Positions 33,466 to 43,210 are shown, counted from the stretch's first letter. The stretch: DNA of 64,000 nt from Flavobacterium sp. 245 (GCF_004362055.1 NZ_SNXB01000005.1:62001-126000); one strand, 5' to 3'. The notes: generated by a model not told the origin, from the sequence alone. Translations and numbers: made by a program.

Positions 33466-36084
33466 ATGAAGCATATAATTTCAGCATGCTTTTTTTTATT
33501 CAGTCTATGTGTCTCTGCCCAAAAGATTACTGTAACTGTAGATCAAAATACAACCTTAAAAGAGTTCTTCAAACAAATTGAAAACCAAACGGATTTTAAA
33601 TTTGCTTTTACAGATCAAATCGACACCAGCCAAAAGTATTTTACGAAGAAAAGTACTTTTAAGCAAGTCGAAATTGAAAAACTTATTTCAGAATTAAACA
33701 AAACTTCAACTGTACAATTCTCAATTGCGGGCAATAATATTTTTGTGAAGCCAAAGTCTCAAAATCAGAAATCGGCTAAAAAAAAAAGCAAGCTAAAAGG
33801 ACAGATTTTTGATGATGAAAGACAACCCGTTATTGGTGCCAACATTTATATTAATGAATTACAAACTGGCACCGTAACCGATGTAAATGGACGATACAGC
33901 ATTGAAATCCCGAACGGGAATTATACCGTTTCTATCAGCTATGTTGGTTTTAAGAATAAGGAAAAGCAAATTACTATTTCTGATGATGTCACAATCAATT
34001 TCAACATTGAATCTGACAGCGAGGAATTAGGCGAAGTAATTGTTACAGGCTCTAAGGCTGTCGATACAAGAAATACCCAAATGAGCGTCAATAAGCTTTC
34101 TATGGAAGATATCAAGAGAATTCCAGCCGCAATGGGAGAACCAGATCCTTTAAAATCATTATTGACATTGCCTGGAGTTACCAATGCAGGAGAAGCCTCA
34201 TCTGGCTTTAATGTACGCGGAGGCGCGGCAGATCAAAACCTGGTTTTACTGGATGGCGCTCCGGTCTTTGGTGATTCGCATATGTTTGGTTTCTTCTCTA
34301 TTTTTAATGCTGATATGATTAGTAGCTTAGATTTATACAAAGGCGGAATTCCTTCTAAATTTGGAGGAAGAGTTTCTTCTGTTCTCGACGTAAACCAACA
34401 AACAGGCGATTTTGACGATTATAAAGTTAACGGAGGAATTGGCCTAATTTCAAGTCGTCTTTTGGTACAAGGCCCAATAAAGAAAGGAAAGGGTTCATTT
34501 ATAATTGGCGGACGTACTTCTTATGCGCATATGTTTTTAAAATTATCTGATCTTAAAACCTCTATTAGATTTTATGATCTTAATGCTAAATTAAATTATC
34601 GTTTTGATGCCAACAACTCGCTTAGCTTTTCAGGTTATTTAGGAAATGATCGAATTTACTTTGCTGATCAAATTGATATGGATTTTGGAAATACTATGGG
34701 GATTTTAAGCTGGAAACATAAATTCGCAGATAATTTAGATACCAACTTATCTGTTTTTTATAGTGATTATAAATTTAATCTTGACTTGATAATTCAAGAT
34801 TTCAAATGGAAAAATATGATTCAAACGTATGGTTTAAAATACAATTGGAGTCATATTCTCACTTCAAATTTTAAAATGAACTACGGAGTTGAAGGCATTT
34901 TTTATAATTTTAATCCTGGTACGGTACAGCCAACTGGTACAAATTCGCAATACAATTACCAGCAACTAGACAAAAAATATGCTTTTGAATCTTCTGCTTA
35001 CATCGACTTTGAGCATCAGATAACAGAAAAATTAAATCTTAGATACGGACTTCGCTACAGTTTGTTCTATCGTTTAGGAAGTGAAGAAATTAGCACCTAT
35101 GAGAATGGAAATTCTGTAGTTTACAATCCGTTATACAACATTTATCAAAAAGGAACTCCAACAGGAAGTATATCTTACAAAAGTGGTGAGACGATAAGTA
35201 AATTTGACAATTTTGAACCGCGTGCGGCATTGTCGTACTCTTTTAACGAAGAAACATCTATCAAGGCAAGTTATAACAGAATGACACAATATATTCATAT
35301 GTTATCTAACACACAATCACCATTGCCAATGAATATCTGGACACCAAGTGGCCCTTTTATGAAACCTCAACTACTCGATCAATTTGCACTAGGTTATTTT
35401 AGCAATTTTAAAGATCGTGATTATTCTTTTGAAGGAGAATTGTTTTATAAAAAAATCCAAAATCGTATTGATTATGTTGACGGCGCTGATATATTGGCAA
35501 ACAATAATATAGAACAAGTAATCCTGAGTGGTAAAGCCAGATCTTACGGTATGGAATTATTATTTAGAAAAAACACAGGACGATTTAATGGCTGGGTTTC
35601 TTATACCTTATCGAGAGCAGAGCAAAAAACTCCCGGAAGAACCGCTCAAGAACCGGGAATTGCAAACGGAGAATGGTATTTATCCGGTTATGACAAATTG
35701 CATAATTTAAATGTTGTAGGTACTTATCAATATAGCCCAAAATGGTCGTATAACGCTAATTTTACGTTGCAATCAGGACAGCCGGTAACGTATGCAAATG
35801 GTTATTATGAATTTGACGGATTCAATATACCCAATTTTTCACAAAGAAATGGCAACAGACTCCCTCTTTACCATCACTTAGATTTAGCGGCAACTTATAC
35901 ACCTAAACCAGACAAAAAGAAAGGATGGCAAAGCTATTGGGTTTTTAGCATCTATAATATCTACAACCGAAAAAATGCCGCTTCAATAACATTTTCAACA
36001 AATGATGACACAGGAATAAACGAAACCAAAAAACTATCAATTTACGGATTGGTTCCTGGTGTTTCTTATAATTTTAAATTTTAA
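33466..36084 (+). CDS. TonB-dependent receptor with STN signalling domain
   Basis: 872 residues. Signal peptide ends SLCVSAQ; secretin/TonB short N-terminal (STN) domain at about 22-85; carboxypeptidase regulatory-like domain at about 110-185 (KGQIFDDERQPVIGANIYINE); plug at about 195-310 (PDPLKSLLTLPGVTNAGEASSG, FNVRGGAADQNLVLLDGAPV); then a 22-stranded barrel ending YGLVPGVSYNFKF. The STN domain marks it as the sensor of the upstream FecI/FecR pair. Paired with a DUF4249 lipoprotein rather than SusD. The ligand is unknown. Confidence 0.93.
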   Translation: MKHIISACFFLFSLCVSAQKITVTVDQNTTLKEFFKQIENQTDFKFAFTDQIDTSQKYFTKKSTFKQVEIEKLISELNKTSTVQFSIAGNNIFVKPKSQNQKSAKKKSKLKGQIFDDERQPVIGANIYINELQTGTVTDVNGRYSIEIPNGNYTVSISYVGFKNKEKQITISDDVTINFNIESDSEELGEVIVTGSKAVDTRNTQMSVNKLSMEDIKRIPAAMGEPDPLKSLLTLPGVTNAGEASSGFNVRGGAADQNLVLLDGAPVFGDSHMFGFFSIFNADMISSLDLYKGGIPSKFGGRVSSVLDVNQQTGDFDDYKVNGGIGLISSRLLVQGPIKKGKGSFIIGGRTSYAHMFLKLSDLKTSIRFYDLNAKLNYRFDANNSLSFSGYLGNDRIYFADQIDMDFGNTMGILSWKHKFADNLDTNLSVFYSDYKFNLDLIIQDFKWKNMIQTYGLKYNWSHILTSNFKMNYGVEGIFYNFNPGTVQPTGTNSQYNYQQLDKKYAFESSAYIDFEHQITEKLNLRYGLRYSLFYRLGSEEISTYENGNSVVYNPLYNIYQKGTPTGSISYKSGETISKFDNFEPRAALSYSFNEETSIKASYNRMTQYIHMLSNTQSPLPMNIWTPSGPFMKPQLLDQFALGYFSNFKDRDYSFEGELFYKKIQNRIDYVDGADILANNNIEQVILSGKARSYGMELLFRKNTGRFNGWVSYTLSRAEQKTPGRTAQEPGIANGEWYLSGYDKLHNLNVVGTYQYSPKWSYNANFTLQSGQPVTYANGYYEFDGFNIPNFSQRNGNRLPLYHHLDLAATYTPKPDKKKGWQSYWVFSIYNIYNRKNAASITFSTNDDTGINETKKLSIYGLVPGVSYNFKF

Positions 36085-36088
36085 TAAT

Positions 36089-36928
36089 ATGAATAAAGCA
36101 GCAAAAAATAATTTTAAAAATAAATTACTAACCGTATTTAGTCTTCTTTTTGTTCTATTATTATCTTCTTGTGAGGAAGTGGTAAATCTTGACCTTGAAA
36201 CAGGTGAAGCTAAAATAGTGATTGATGCCGAAATCCTTTGGAACAAAGGTACTGATGGAAGTGTGCAAACTATAAAAATTAGTAAAATGGCGCCTTACTA
36301 CAATACTAGTACACCAAAAGTATCAGGAGCTCAGGTAAGAGTGGTAAACAGTGAAGGCACGGTTTTTACTTTTACAGAAACTGATCCGGGGTCCTATGTT
36401 TGCAGCAATTTTGTACCGGTTCTTAACATGGAATATTCTCTTTTTGTTGAGGCTGAAGGAAAAAGTTTTACTGCCGTTGAAAAACTTATTCCGACAACGC
36501 CAATTAGTAAAATAGAACAAAGATATATGCCAGATATAACAGGCCCTGACTTATTGGTGCTTTCCATTTTTTACAGCGATCCGGCAGATCAGGAGAATTT
36601 TTACCTAACCTATTTTACAACTGATTTTCTAAAAGTTCCTTATTATATAATTTCAAATGATAATTTTTATAACGGCAACGAAATAAAAGATGAATTCTCT
36701 GATGTAGATTTAAAACCAGGGAAAACGGTAAAAATTTTGCATAAAGGAATTTCTAAAAATTTTTATAACTATATGAATTTAATTTTTGAGGCATCAAGCG
36801 CAAATCCATTTGCTGCATCACCTGCAAACATTAGAGGAAACATTATCAATACAAGTAATAGCAATGACTTTGCTTTAGGTTATTTCAGACTTTGCGAAGG
36901 TGAAAAAGTAGATTATTTAATGAAATAA
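36089..36928 (+). CDS. DUF4249 lipoprotein
   Basis: 279 residues from ATG 36089, 4 bp after the receptor stop; an in-frame ATG at 36059 lies inside the receptor gene. Lipobox LLSSC28 predicts a lipoprotein. DUF4249 features: EEVVNLDLETGEAKIVIDAEI, then a beta-sandwich with ISKMAPYYNTSTPKVSGAQVRVVNSEG, and the end NDFALGYFRLCEGEKVDY. In Bacteroidota this family accompanies TonB receptors and probably forms their surface lid or partner. Last gene of the sigma/anti-sigma unit; a strong terminator follows. Confidence 0.88.
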   Translation: MNKAAKNNFKNKLLTVFSLLFVLLLSSCEEVVNLDLETGEAKIVIDAEILWNKGTDGSVQTIKISKMAPYYNTSTPKVSGAQVRVVNSEGTVFTFTETDPGSYVCSNFVPVLNMEYSLFVEAEGKSFTAVEKLIPTTPISKIEQRYMPDITGPDLLVLSIFYSDPADQENFYLTYFTTDFLKVPYYIISNDNFYNGNEIKDEFSDVDLKPGKTVKILHKGISKNFYNYMNLIFEASSANPFAASPANIRGNIINTSNSNDFALGYFRLCEGEKVDYLMK

Positions 36929-36970
36929 AAAACAAACCCCTTAACAATCATGTTAAGGGGTTTGTTTTTT
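36927..36970. terminator. bidirectional terminator between convergent genes
   Basis: AACAAACCCCTTAACA and TGTTAAGGGGTTTGTT form a perfect long stem around ATCA, with A run before and T run after, so it works on both strands. It overlaps the stop codons of both flanking genes by one to three bases. Confidence 0.93.
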
Positions 36971-37554
36971 TAGATCAATCCTAAAAGTTTGCCATAAGCA
37001 ATTGCTGCTTTGTGAACCTGAACAGTCCAATCTTCGGCTGCATTGTCATCGGCACCATCAGAAATGTATTTAAGACATACAAAAGGAATATTTTCTTTCA
37101 TTGCAATCATGGCTAAAGCATATCCTTCCATATCAACCACATTATACGCATCTGAGCAATGACCCATTTCAAAATTATCGCCGGTGCCGCAAATGCCTTC
37201 CTCTAAATTATCCATTAACAAACCATATTGAAGAACGGGAGGCAAACCAGATAAAGGTGTTTCGTACAGAGCAAAACCCAAACCGCGAACATCCATATCT
37301 CTTTGTACAAATTGTGTACAGCAAACAACTTCACCTTTTTGAAAACAACTGCTTCCTGCTGAACCAAGATTTATAATTACAGAAGGCTTTTTATTTTGAA
37401 TTGCTTTTGACAATTCATAAGCTGCATTTACTTTTCCAATTCCGGTGAATACGACATTATGTCCTTCAAAAACTGCTGCTGCTTCACATTCTAGAGCAAA
37501 ACAGAACAATATATCTTCAAGAGCAAATGACGCTGTTTGGTTAATTTTTATCAT
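36970..37554 (-). CDS. nucleosidase of the MTA/SAH nucleosidase (PNP/UDP phosphorylase) family
   Basis: 194 residues. It shows INLGSAGSSCF, the substrate-loop GTGDNFE and NVVDMEGYALAMIA with the Met-Glu dyad that contacts ribose, and ISDGADDNA with the catalytic Asp. It is shorter than Pfs (about 230) because the N-terminal strand set is abbreviated. It probably hydrolyses methylthioadenosine, S-adenosylhomocysteine or a similar nucleoside; futalosine hydrolase is an alternative I consider less likely. Confidence 0.82.
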   Translation of the reverse strand: MIKINQTASFALEDILFCFALECEAAAVFEGHNVVFTGIGKVNAAYELSKAIQNKKPSVIINLGSAGSSCFQKGEVVCCTQFVQRDMDVRGLGFALYETPLSGLPPVLQYGLLMDNLEEGICGTGDNFEMGHCSDAYNVVDMEGYALAMIAMKENIPFVCLKYISDGADDNAAEDWTVQVHKAAIAYGKLLGLI

Positions 37555-37647
37555 CAGTGATTTTGATTTCAGTCCGCAAAAATACGTTTAAAATTAAGCA
37601 ATCTCCTTTCTATGAAAGACTCTTTTTGTCGAATTTTAAATTCTTCA

Positions 37648-38277
37648 TCACAACACCAATTCTTCAAAAATTGGATCTTGCAAAAGTGCTGCCGATAAAG
37701 ATTCCATTGCATGTTTAGAAGCATGGACCTGCCATTCTAAAGTAATATGATCCAGATTGCGGCGCTGCACCACCAATTTTGATTTTATTGAGTGGTCAGA
37801 AAATAATCTTTTGCATCTTTCATATCCATCATTATTGCGATTAAATGTAATACGAAGGATTTTATGTTCGTTGCTGAGGTCAATCTTGTCTTGAAGAAAT
37901 GTAAGAAGCGTTAAAATCAAGAGAATCATTACCGCAGCGCATGCCGATGCAAAATAATAACCCGCTCCTACTCCCATACTCACGGCCGCAACCGACCATA
38001 TTGTTGCTGCTGTTGTAATTCCGGTAACATGATTATCAGACCTAAAAATCACTCCAGCACATAAAAAACCCAAACCCGTTACGATATTAGAAGCAATTCT
38101 GTCTGGGTTTCCAGGTCCGCCAATCCATTCTGACATGAATGTAAAGAAACAGGCTCCTACAGAAATCATTATTGTAGTTCGAAGACCTGCAGCTTTTCCT
38201 CTATATTCCCTTTCAGCGCCAATTAAGGCTCCCCAAAATGCCGCTAAAAGAAGCCTGATTACAATTTCTATTTCCAT
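37648..38277 (-). CDS. MgtC/SapB family membrane protein
   Basis: 209 residues. Four to five membrane helices in the first about 140 residues, with the family signature GALIGAEREYRGKAAGLRTTIMISVGACFFT and GLGFLCAGVIFRSDNHVTGITTAATIWSVAAVSMGVGAGYY. The C-terminal about 65 residues form a soluble ACT-like domain. Family members affect Mg homeostasis and ATP synthase in other bacteria; the role here is inferred. A GH2-operon terminator lies just upstream. Confidence 0.92.
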   Translation of the reverse strand: MEIEIVIRLLLAAFWGALIGAEREYRGKAAGLRTTIMISVGACFFTFMSEWIGGPGNPDRIASNIVTGLGFLCAGVIFRSDNHVTGITTAATIWSVAAVSMGVGAGYYFASACAAVMILLILTLLTFLQDKIDLSNEHKILRITFNRNNDGYERCKRLFSDHSIKSKLVVQRRNLDHITLEWQVHASKHAMESLSAALLQDPIFEELVL

Positions 38278-38309
38278 GCAATTTCTTTATTTTTCTAGTT
38301 AAAATTACA

Positions 38310-38357
38310 CAAAAAAATACAAAACCTTCAAAATCTAAACGATTCTGAAGGTTTTGA
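38310..38357 (-). terminator. Rho-independent terminator downstream of the PUL operon
   Basis: On the minus strand AAAACCTTCA pairs with TGAAGGTTTT around a 15 bp loop that can pair further (AATC/GATT), followed by GTATTTTTTTG. It lies 210 bp after the GH2 stop, the last gene of the leftward PUL, and before mgtC. Confidence 0.75.
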
Positions 38358-38410
38358 ACTTTATCTTAAATTGTTTTTAAATCGTTGACTGTAATCCATA
38401 TTTTTTATTC

Positions 38411-38548
38411 AACACATAGAAATATAGATTTTTATTTATCAAAAAGAGTTTAAAAAGAAACTAGTTTCTAACACATAGCCAACTATGTTTTTTTTCAACA
38501 AGTGAAACGCCTTTCTAAGCGTTCTAAATCTATGTTTCTATGTGTTAG
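38411..38548. repeat. AACACATAGAAAYATAGATTT inverted repeat, copy 1
   Basis: Left arm AACACATAGAAATATAGATT (from 38411) and right arm AATCTATGTTTCTATGTGTT (about 38527-38546) are near-perfect reverse complements. Between them are the palindrome GAAACTAGTTTC (38458-38469), CACATAGCC and GTGAAACGCC. The same pieces recur at 40412-40722. Confidence 0.85.
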
Positions 38549-38566
38549 ATTTAATTACAGTTATCA

Positions 38567-40375
38567 TTAATTATTCTTATACTCTTTCTCTTTTTGAGCA
38601 TACCAATCTTTCATCACATAAAAAGCTTTCTTTTTAATTCCGTTGCTGGAAATTAAACCTTTTCTATTAAAGAAATCCTGAATGTTTGGCAATTGTCTTC
38701 TTGGTGATCTGAAATCAACTAAAATCCAAGGTGAAACTCCTGCTAAACCTTCAATACGATTAAACATCTGTGTATTTTGAATGTATAATTCTTCCTGATA
38801 TTCTTCGTTCCAGCGTTCTTTTTTATCGCCATGCAAACCTTGCAAAGCTTCTCCGCCAAATTCGCTTACAATAACTGGTTTATTATACGGAATTACCCAT
38901 TTCATGTCTTTACAGGATTCGTTAGTTCCTCTGTACCATCCTAAATATTGATTAAAACTCACAATATCAACGTATTCATTCATATTATCGTGAAGTGTAT
39001 TAACATTGTTTGGACTTTTAGTCACTTCCATGGCCATACTTATTAAACGAGAATTATCTTGTGTACGAGCGTATTTTGCTAATTTACTTAGGAATACATC
39101 CCTGTCGTCGCCGTGTGGCGTTTCATTTGCTATTGACCAAATTACAATACCACAGCGGTTTTTATCTCTATAAATCATATCATGCAATTGGCGTTCGGCA
39201 TTAGCGTATGTATCTGGATTTGTCCATGAAATGGTCCAGTAAACCGGAACTTCTGACCAAATCATCAATCCCATTTTTTCTGCTTGTCTCACCATATTTT
39301 CGTTATGCGGATAATGCGCCAAGCGAACATAATTACAACCCATTTCTTTTGCCCAAGTCAACAATGTAACCGCATCTTCCTCAGACCAAGCTCTTCCTGA
39401 CCTAAATGGTGCTTCTTCATGAATACTGATTCCTCTTAAAAATACCTTTTTTCCGTTTAGCAGAATTTCTTTTCCTTTAGTTTCAATAGTTCTGAAACCA
39501 ATTTTATCAGCAATATTTTCATCTACTTTGGTTATCGCTACTTCATATAATTTTGGTTTTTCTGGTGTCCATAAAACAGGATTTGCTTTTATTTCAAAAT
39601 AAGCCATTCCTTTAGCGTCACTCGTAACATCTTTTTTGATTTTTAATTCGGGAATAGCAATCGAAACCAACTGATTTGCCGTTTCACTATTCAGCTTAAT
39701 CCAGCCGGAAATTTTTCCTTTTTCTTTTTTGTCTAATTGAACCAAATAATCCTCAATATAAGTATTTGGAACCTGTGCCAAAGTAACATCTCTAGTAATT
39801 CCACCATAATTCCACCAATCCATATTGACTGTTGGAACATTATCTTTATGGCGTTTGTTGTCTACTTTTACTACAACAAAATTATTTCCGTCAACTAATA
39901 AATTGGTTACATCAAAATTAAAAGGAGTATAACCGCCAACGTGAGTTCCAGCTAATTTTCCGTTTACATATACCTTTGCATCATAATTCACCGCTCCAAA
40001 ATGAAGAATTCCTTTGGTTGCAGAAGTCTTTTTATAAGTAAAGTCTTTTTGAAACCAAACAGTTCCTTCATAAAAAAACAATCTTTCGTCTTTCGAATTC
40101 CAGTCTGACGGAATATCCATAGTAGCTGAAGTCGCAAAGTTATATTCTGAAAGTTCAGTAGTATTGAATTTTTTATTTTCGAAAAATCCGTTGTTTTTAA
40201 AAGGCATTAGGCGATAATCATAATATCCGTTTTCAAGAGGATCTACAATATAACTCCACTTTCCGTTTAAAGTAATATTGTTTCGAGCTGCAATATTAGA
40301 CACCAACGGAATTTCCTGTGCCATTGTTTTTCCTATTAGTAGAAAAGTACAGCACAGCATTACAATTTTTTTCAT
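38567..40375 (-). CDS. glycoside hydrolase family 2 protein (beta-galactosidase/glucuronidase-like)
   Basis: 602 residues with a signal peptide (ends GKTMAQ). Jelly-roll N-terminal domain (WFQKDFTYKK, GAVNYDAKVYVNGKLAGTHVGGYTPF), immunoglobulin-like domain, then a TIM barrel with GISIHEEAPFRSGRAWS, acid/base Glu418 (IWSIANETP) and nucleophile Glu505 (VSEFGGEA). Full-length for the compact UidA-like group. As the last gene of the PUL it would trim terminal beta-linked galactose, glucuronic acid or a similar residue in the periplasm; the exact substrate cannot be read from sequence. Confidence 0.92.
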   Translation of the reverse strand: MKKIVMLCCTFLLIGKTMAQEIPLVSNIAARNNITLNGKWSYIVDPLENGYYDYRLMPFKNNGFFENKKFNTTELSEYNFATSATMDIPSDWNSKDERLFFYEGTVWFQKDFTYKKTSATKGILHFGAVNYDAKVYVNGKLAGTHVGGYTPFNFDVTNLLVDGNNFVVVKVDNKRHKDNVPTVNMDWWNYGGITRDVTLAQVPNTYIEDYLVQLDKKEKGKISGWIKLNSETANQLVSIAIPELKIKKDVTSDAKGMAYFEIKANPVLWTPEKPKLYEVAITKVDENIADKIGFRTIETKGKEILLNGKKVFLRGISIHEEAPFRSGRAWSEEDAVTLLTWAKEMGCNYVRLAHYPHNENMVRQAEKMGLMIWSEVPVYWTISWTNPDTYANAERQLHDMIYRDKNRCGIVIWSIANETPHGDDRDVFLSKLAKYARTQDNSRLISMAMEVTKSPNNVNTLHDNMNEYVDIVSFNQYLGWYRGTNESCKDMKWVIPYNKPVIVSEFGGEALQGLHGDKKERWNEEYQEELYIQNTQMFNRIEGLAGVSPWILVDFRSPRRQLPNIQDFFNRKGLISSNGIKKKAFYVMKDWYAQKEKEYKNN

Positions 40376-40411
40376 AGTTTTTATTTTTAATTATCTACAA
40401 TTATTTTTTTT

Positions 40412-40722
40412 AAACACATAGAAGCATAGATTTTCTTTGTGCAGAAAAAAGGTGTTTCACTTTCATAAATACACATAGCTATATTTTAAACTCCTATTTC
40501 ATCTGCTGATCTGCCAAATCTGCGAGCTGAAATTTCTCCCGCAGATTAAGAAGATTTTTTAAACACATAGAAACATAGGATTTTCATTGTGCGTAAAAGG
40601 CGTTTCACTTGTTTAAATGCACATAGCCAGATTTTACTAACAAAGTTTAGCTATGTGTTAGAAACTAGTTTCTTTTAGTACACTTTTTTCAAGTCTAAAA
40701 AATCTATGTTTCTATGTGTTTA
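40412..40722. repeat. AACACATAGAAAYATAGATTT inverted repeat, copies 2 and 3
   Basis: The 355 bp spacer 40376-40730 is almost entirely repeat. Two direct copies of AAACACATAGAARCATAG (from 40412 and from 40561), each followed by a GTGTTTCAC / GCGTTTCAC block and CACATAGC, then the palindrome GAAACTAGTTTC (40665-40676) and an inverted copy AATCTATGTTTCTATGTGTT (about 40701-40720). An ATCTGC-rich segment lies between the copies (40501-40555). Confidence 0.85.
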
Positions 40723-40730
40723 AAAAAAAG

Positions 40731-42149
40731 CTACATTTTATCAAAATAACGTGTCAGTTCGTAGGCATTATCATTGATTATTTTCATCTCTTTTAACAAA
40801 GGCTGATACGGCTCGAAATTACTGTTTACAACTCCTTTGTTCGAATCACGGTTAGAATAATCAGTACTTAAATCCTGCGGATCGTTATCCATATATTTGA
40901 ACCAATGCCAGCCAACTGCATTTTTATTTTTCAATAATTCCAAAGTGAAATTCTGATAAAAAAGTCCCCTCTCTTTTTGTGTTCGAACCAACCATCCCGC
41001 ACCTGTGTTATTTGGCAATCCCGAATCTTCACCTTTTGTGTACCATTCTGTAATTAAAAATGGTTTTCCCGACCATTCTCCCCATTTGTTCATTAAATCC
41101 TGGCTAGGTTCCCATTTTCTGTAATGATTTATGGAAATAATATCCATGTATTTTCCAGCTACTTTAAAAATCTCAGGATTGGTCAATTCCTGTTCTTTAT
41201 CCTGATTAAATCGACATCCCAAATAAAGATGATTTGGATCTGCTTTTCGAAGTGCTTCTGTGACCTTTTTCATATATGTTTCAAAATAAAAAGCGGTAAA
41301 TGCCATTCGGTCTTCCTGAGTAACATCAGAAATCGAAGCATTAAAACCTTTTCGTTTATCCAGCCATTCTTTTGCAGCTATGTAACCCTGTTCATCTTTG
41401 GCCAATAAAGTTAAATGTTTATCTAATGCGTCGTTATACCAAGGAAGTTCATTATCTGTAAAATAACCCATCAAATACTTATCATTTTTGTATTGAGAAA
41501 CTTCTTTTACCGATTTTTCGATGTAAGAATCAAATTCTTTATCAAAAACCATAACCAAATCAAAACGGTAATTCTGCCAGCTGGATTCTTTGTATTTTCC
41601 TCCGTATTTTTTGATGTGATCTGAATGATACATTCCCATTGGCGAAATAATTACAGTATATATCAGCGGATTTTCGGCACTTCGTACCAAGTCAACATTC
41701 GACCACGCTCCTACACCATTAAAACCGTTATCGCGAAGTAATTTTGATTCTTGTTTTAACCAGTTTTCTTTGCTTCCGAATTTTTTATCAAATGCTTTCT
41801 GCTGATTTACAGAACGTCCTGCGTTGAAAACAGCAATTCCCTTGTAAATAAATGGATAACCTTCCGGATCAATAATCCACCATCTATTCTCTATTTTTTC
41901 GGTTCTAAAAAATCCTGTTGCTTCTTTCTGCCAGACTTTTGATCCGCCGTAAATCGAAGTTGATTCTTGCTTTTTTATCTTAAATCCAGGCAATTTATCA
42001 ATTGTTTTAGCATCATAAGACACCCATTTTGGATCTAATGCATTTTGTCTGGCTTCGACTTTTTGATACGTAATTTTATTCTGAGCATTCAACGATATTA
42101 AACTTATAAAACAGAACAATATGCAAATGGAATGTTTCTTTAAATTCAT
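40731..42149 (-). CDS. exported GH-A clan glycoside hydrolase, agarase-like
   Basis: 472 residues, signal peptide ending LISLNAQ. The first segment (RTEKIENRWWIIDPEGYPFIYKGIAVFN) is typical of agarase-annotated (beta/alpha)8 enzymes. Likely acid/base Glu234 in YFTDNELPW and nucleophile Glu368 in FLITEWYTKG, on strands 4 and 7, fit clan GH-A. GH86 or a neighbouring family is my best guess; GH5-like is possible. Its place between a GH2 and a GH10 gene makes it a candidate for the key endo- or exo-acting step on the PUL substrate. Confidence 0.72.
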   Translation of the reverse strand: MNLKKHSICILFCFISLISLNAQNKITYQKVEARQNALDPKWVSYDAKTIDKLPGFKIKKQESTSIYGGSKVWQKEATGFFRTEKIENRWWIIDPEGYPFIYKGIAVFNAGRSVNQQKAFDKKFGSKENWLKQESKLLRDNGFNGVGAWSNVDLVRSAENPLIYTVIISPMGMYHSDHIKKYGGKYKESSWQNYRFDLVMVFDKEFDSYIEKSVKEVSQYKNDKYLMGYFTDNELPWYNDALDKHLTLLAKDEQGYIAAKEWLDKRKGFNASISDVTQEDRMAFTAFYFETYMKKVTEALRKADPNHLYLGCRFNQDKEQELTNPEIFKVAGKYMDIISINHYRKWEPSQDLMNKWGEWSGKPFLITEWYTKGEDSGLPNNTGAGWLVRTQKERGLFYQNFTLELLKNKNAVGWHWFKYMDNDPQDLSTDYSNRDSNKGVVNSNFEPYQPLLKEMKIINDNAYELTRYFDKM

Positions 42150-42180
42150 TTTTAATTATTTTTTGAGAGGTATTTTTTAG

Positions 42181-42294
42181 TATTCGGTCGCGGTATTCAG
42201 TTTTCAGTATTCAGTCGCAGTTTTCAGTTTAACACTATTGAGAACTGAGACTGAATACTGAATACTGAGACTGAAAACTGCGACTAATTTTATC
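42181..42294. repeat. CAGTATT/CAGTTTT heptamer inverted repeat
   Basis: Left arm (42182-42230) is made of 6-7 bp units CAGTATT, CAGTTTT, CAGTCG; right arm (42242-42284) of the inverse CTGAATA, CTGAGA, CTGAAAA, CTGCGA. AGTCGCAGTTTTCAGT and ACTGAAAACTGCGACT are exact reverse complements. It fills the spacer between the PKD lipoprotein and the GH-A gene. Confidence 0.88.
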
Positions 42295-42310
42295 CTATGT
42301 GTTTAAAAAA

Positions 42311-43210
42311 TTATTTCGACAAATAGATATGATCAATATCAAAAACGTAATTGTTCAGCGCTCTTACATCTTCCGGATCAACGCTTCTTAATACTAAAAT
42401 ATCTTTGATTTTGGTTAAGTCTAATGCCACATTTTGCTTTTTGTACTCCGCAATTGGGATTTTAACCATGTTCCAGCTACCGTCTCTTTTTAATCCGTAC
42501 AAATTACTTGTGGCATCAAATTCTACATAACCCGTATTAGAAGCATCTTTCATTCTGAATCGGATTTTTCCTGTGCTGGTTGTTCTTACTGCCATATTAA
42601 TATAAGTGTAAGATGAAATATCTGTGAAATTTACAAACGACAGAATTGCCATTGCCCATTTAGCTTCTGCTGCAGGAGGTGTTACCGGAAGAGAAAAATT
42701 TCTGTAAGCACCTTCATATCCTTCGGTTGCAACTTCTTTAATTACAAACTGATTACTTGAAACCCAGTTTAAAACAGGAGCTGTTTTAGTAAAATCAGGG
42801 TTTTCAGAATAGATTTTAAGGGCATCAGTCGGAATAACAATTGGCGGCGTTGGAGGTGCTTCAACATTAATTGTAAAAGTTTTCTTTTGAATTGTATTAT
42901 CAACATGAGTTATTTCTAAAGTCGTTGTAAAAGTTCCTGCCTTGGCATATTTTACTTCAACACTTGGTTCGATAGAAGCACCAGGAGATCCGCCTTGAAA
43001 AGTCCATTTTATAGCTCGTACTTTTGTTGACGAATCGGTATAGGTAACCGTTTCTCCTCCTTTAATAGAAGTATTTGTTGAAGTTGCTTCTATTGTTCCT
43101 TTTTTATAAAGATATACTTCGCGTACATCATCTTCGCAGGAAAACAAACCTACAAAAAGCACTAAAAGGAAACATCTTAATTTCGGTATATGATTTAGTT
43201 TTATGGTCAT
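42311..43210 (-). CDS. PKD-domain surface lipoprotein, probable glycan-binding protein
   Basis: 299 residues. Lipobox GLFSC25 gives a lipoprotein. A PKD-like domain at about 40-118 (GGETVTYTDSSTKVRAIKWTFQGGSPGAS...AGTFTTTLEITHVD) is followed by a Pro-rich linker and a beta-sandwich resembling carbohydrate-binding modules (about 130-299: FRMKDASNTGYVEFDA, WNMVKIPIAEYKK, YVFDIDHIYLSK). No catalytic residues. In a PUL this order suggests a surface glycan-binding protein that helps SusD; the ligand is unknown. Confidence 0.8.
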   Translation of the reverse strand: MTIKLNHIPKLRCFLLVLFVGLFSCEDDVREVYLYKKGTIEATSTNTSIKGGETVTYTDSSTKVRAIKWTFQGGSPGASIEPSVEVKYAKAGTFTTTLEITHVDNTIQKKTFTINVEAPPTPPIVIPTDALKIYSENPDFTKTAPVLNWVSSNQFVIKEVATEGYEGAYRNFSLPVTPPAAEAKWAMAILSFVNFTDISSYTYINMAVRTTSTGKIRFRMKDASNTGYVEFDATSNLYGLKRDGSWNMVKIPIAEYKKQNVALDLTKIKDILVLRSVDPEDVRALNNYVFDIDHIYLSK

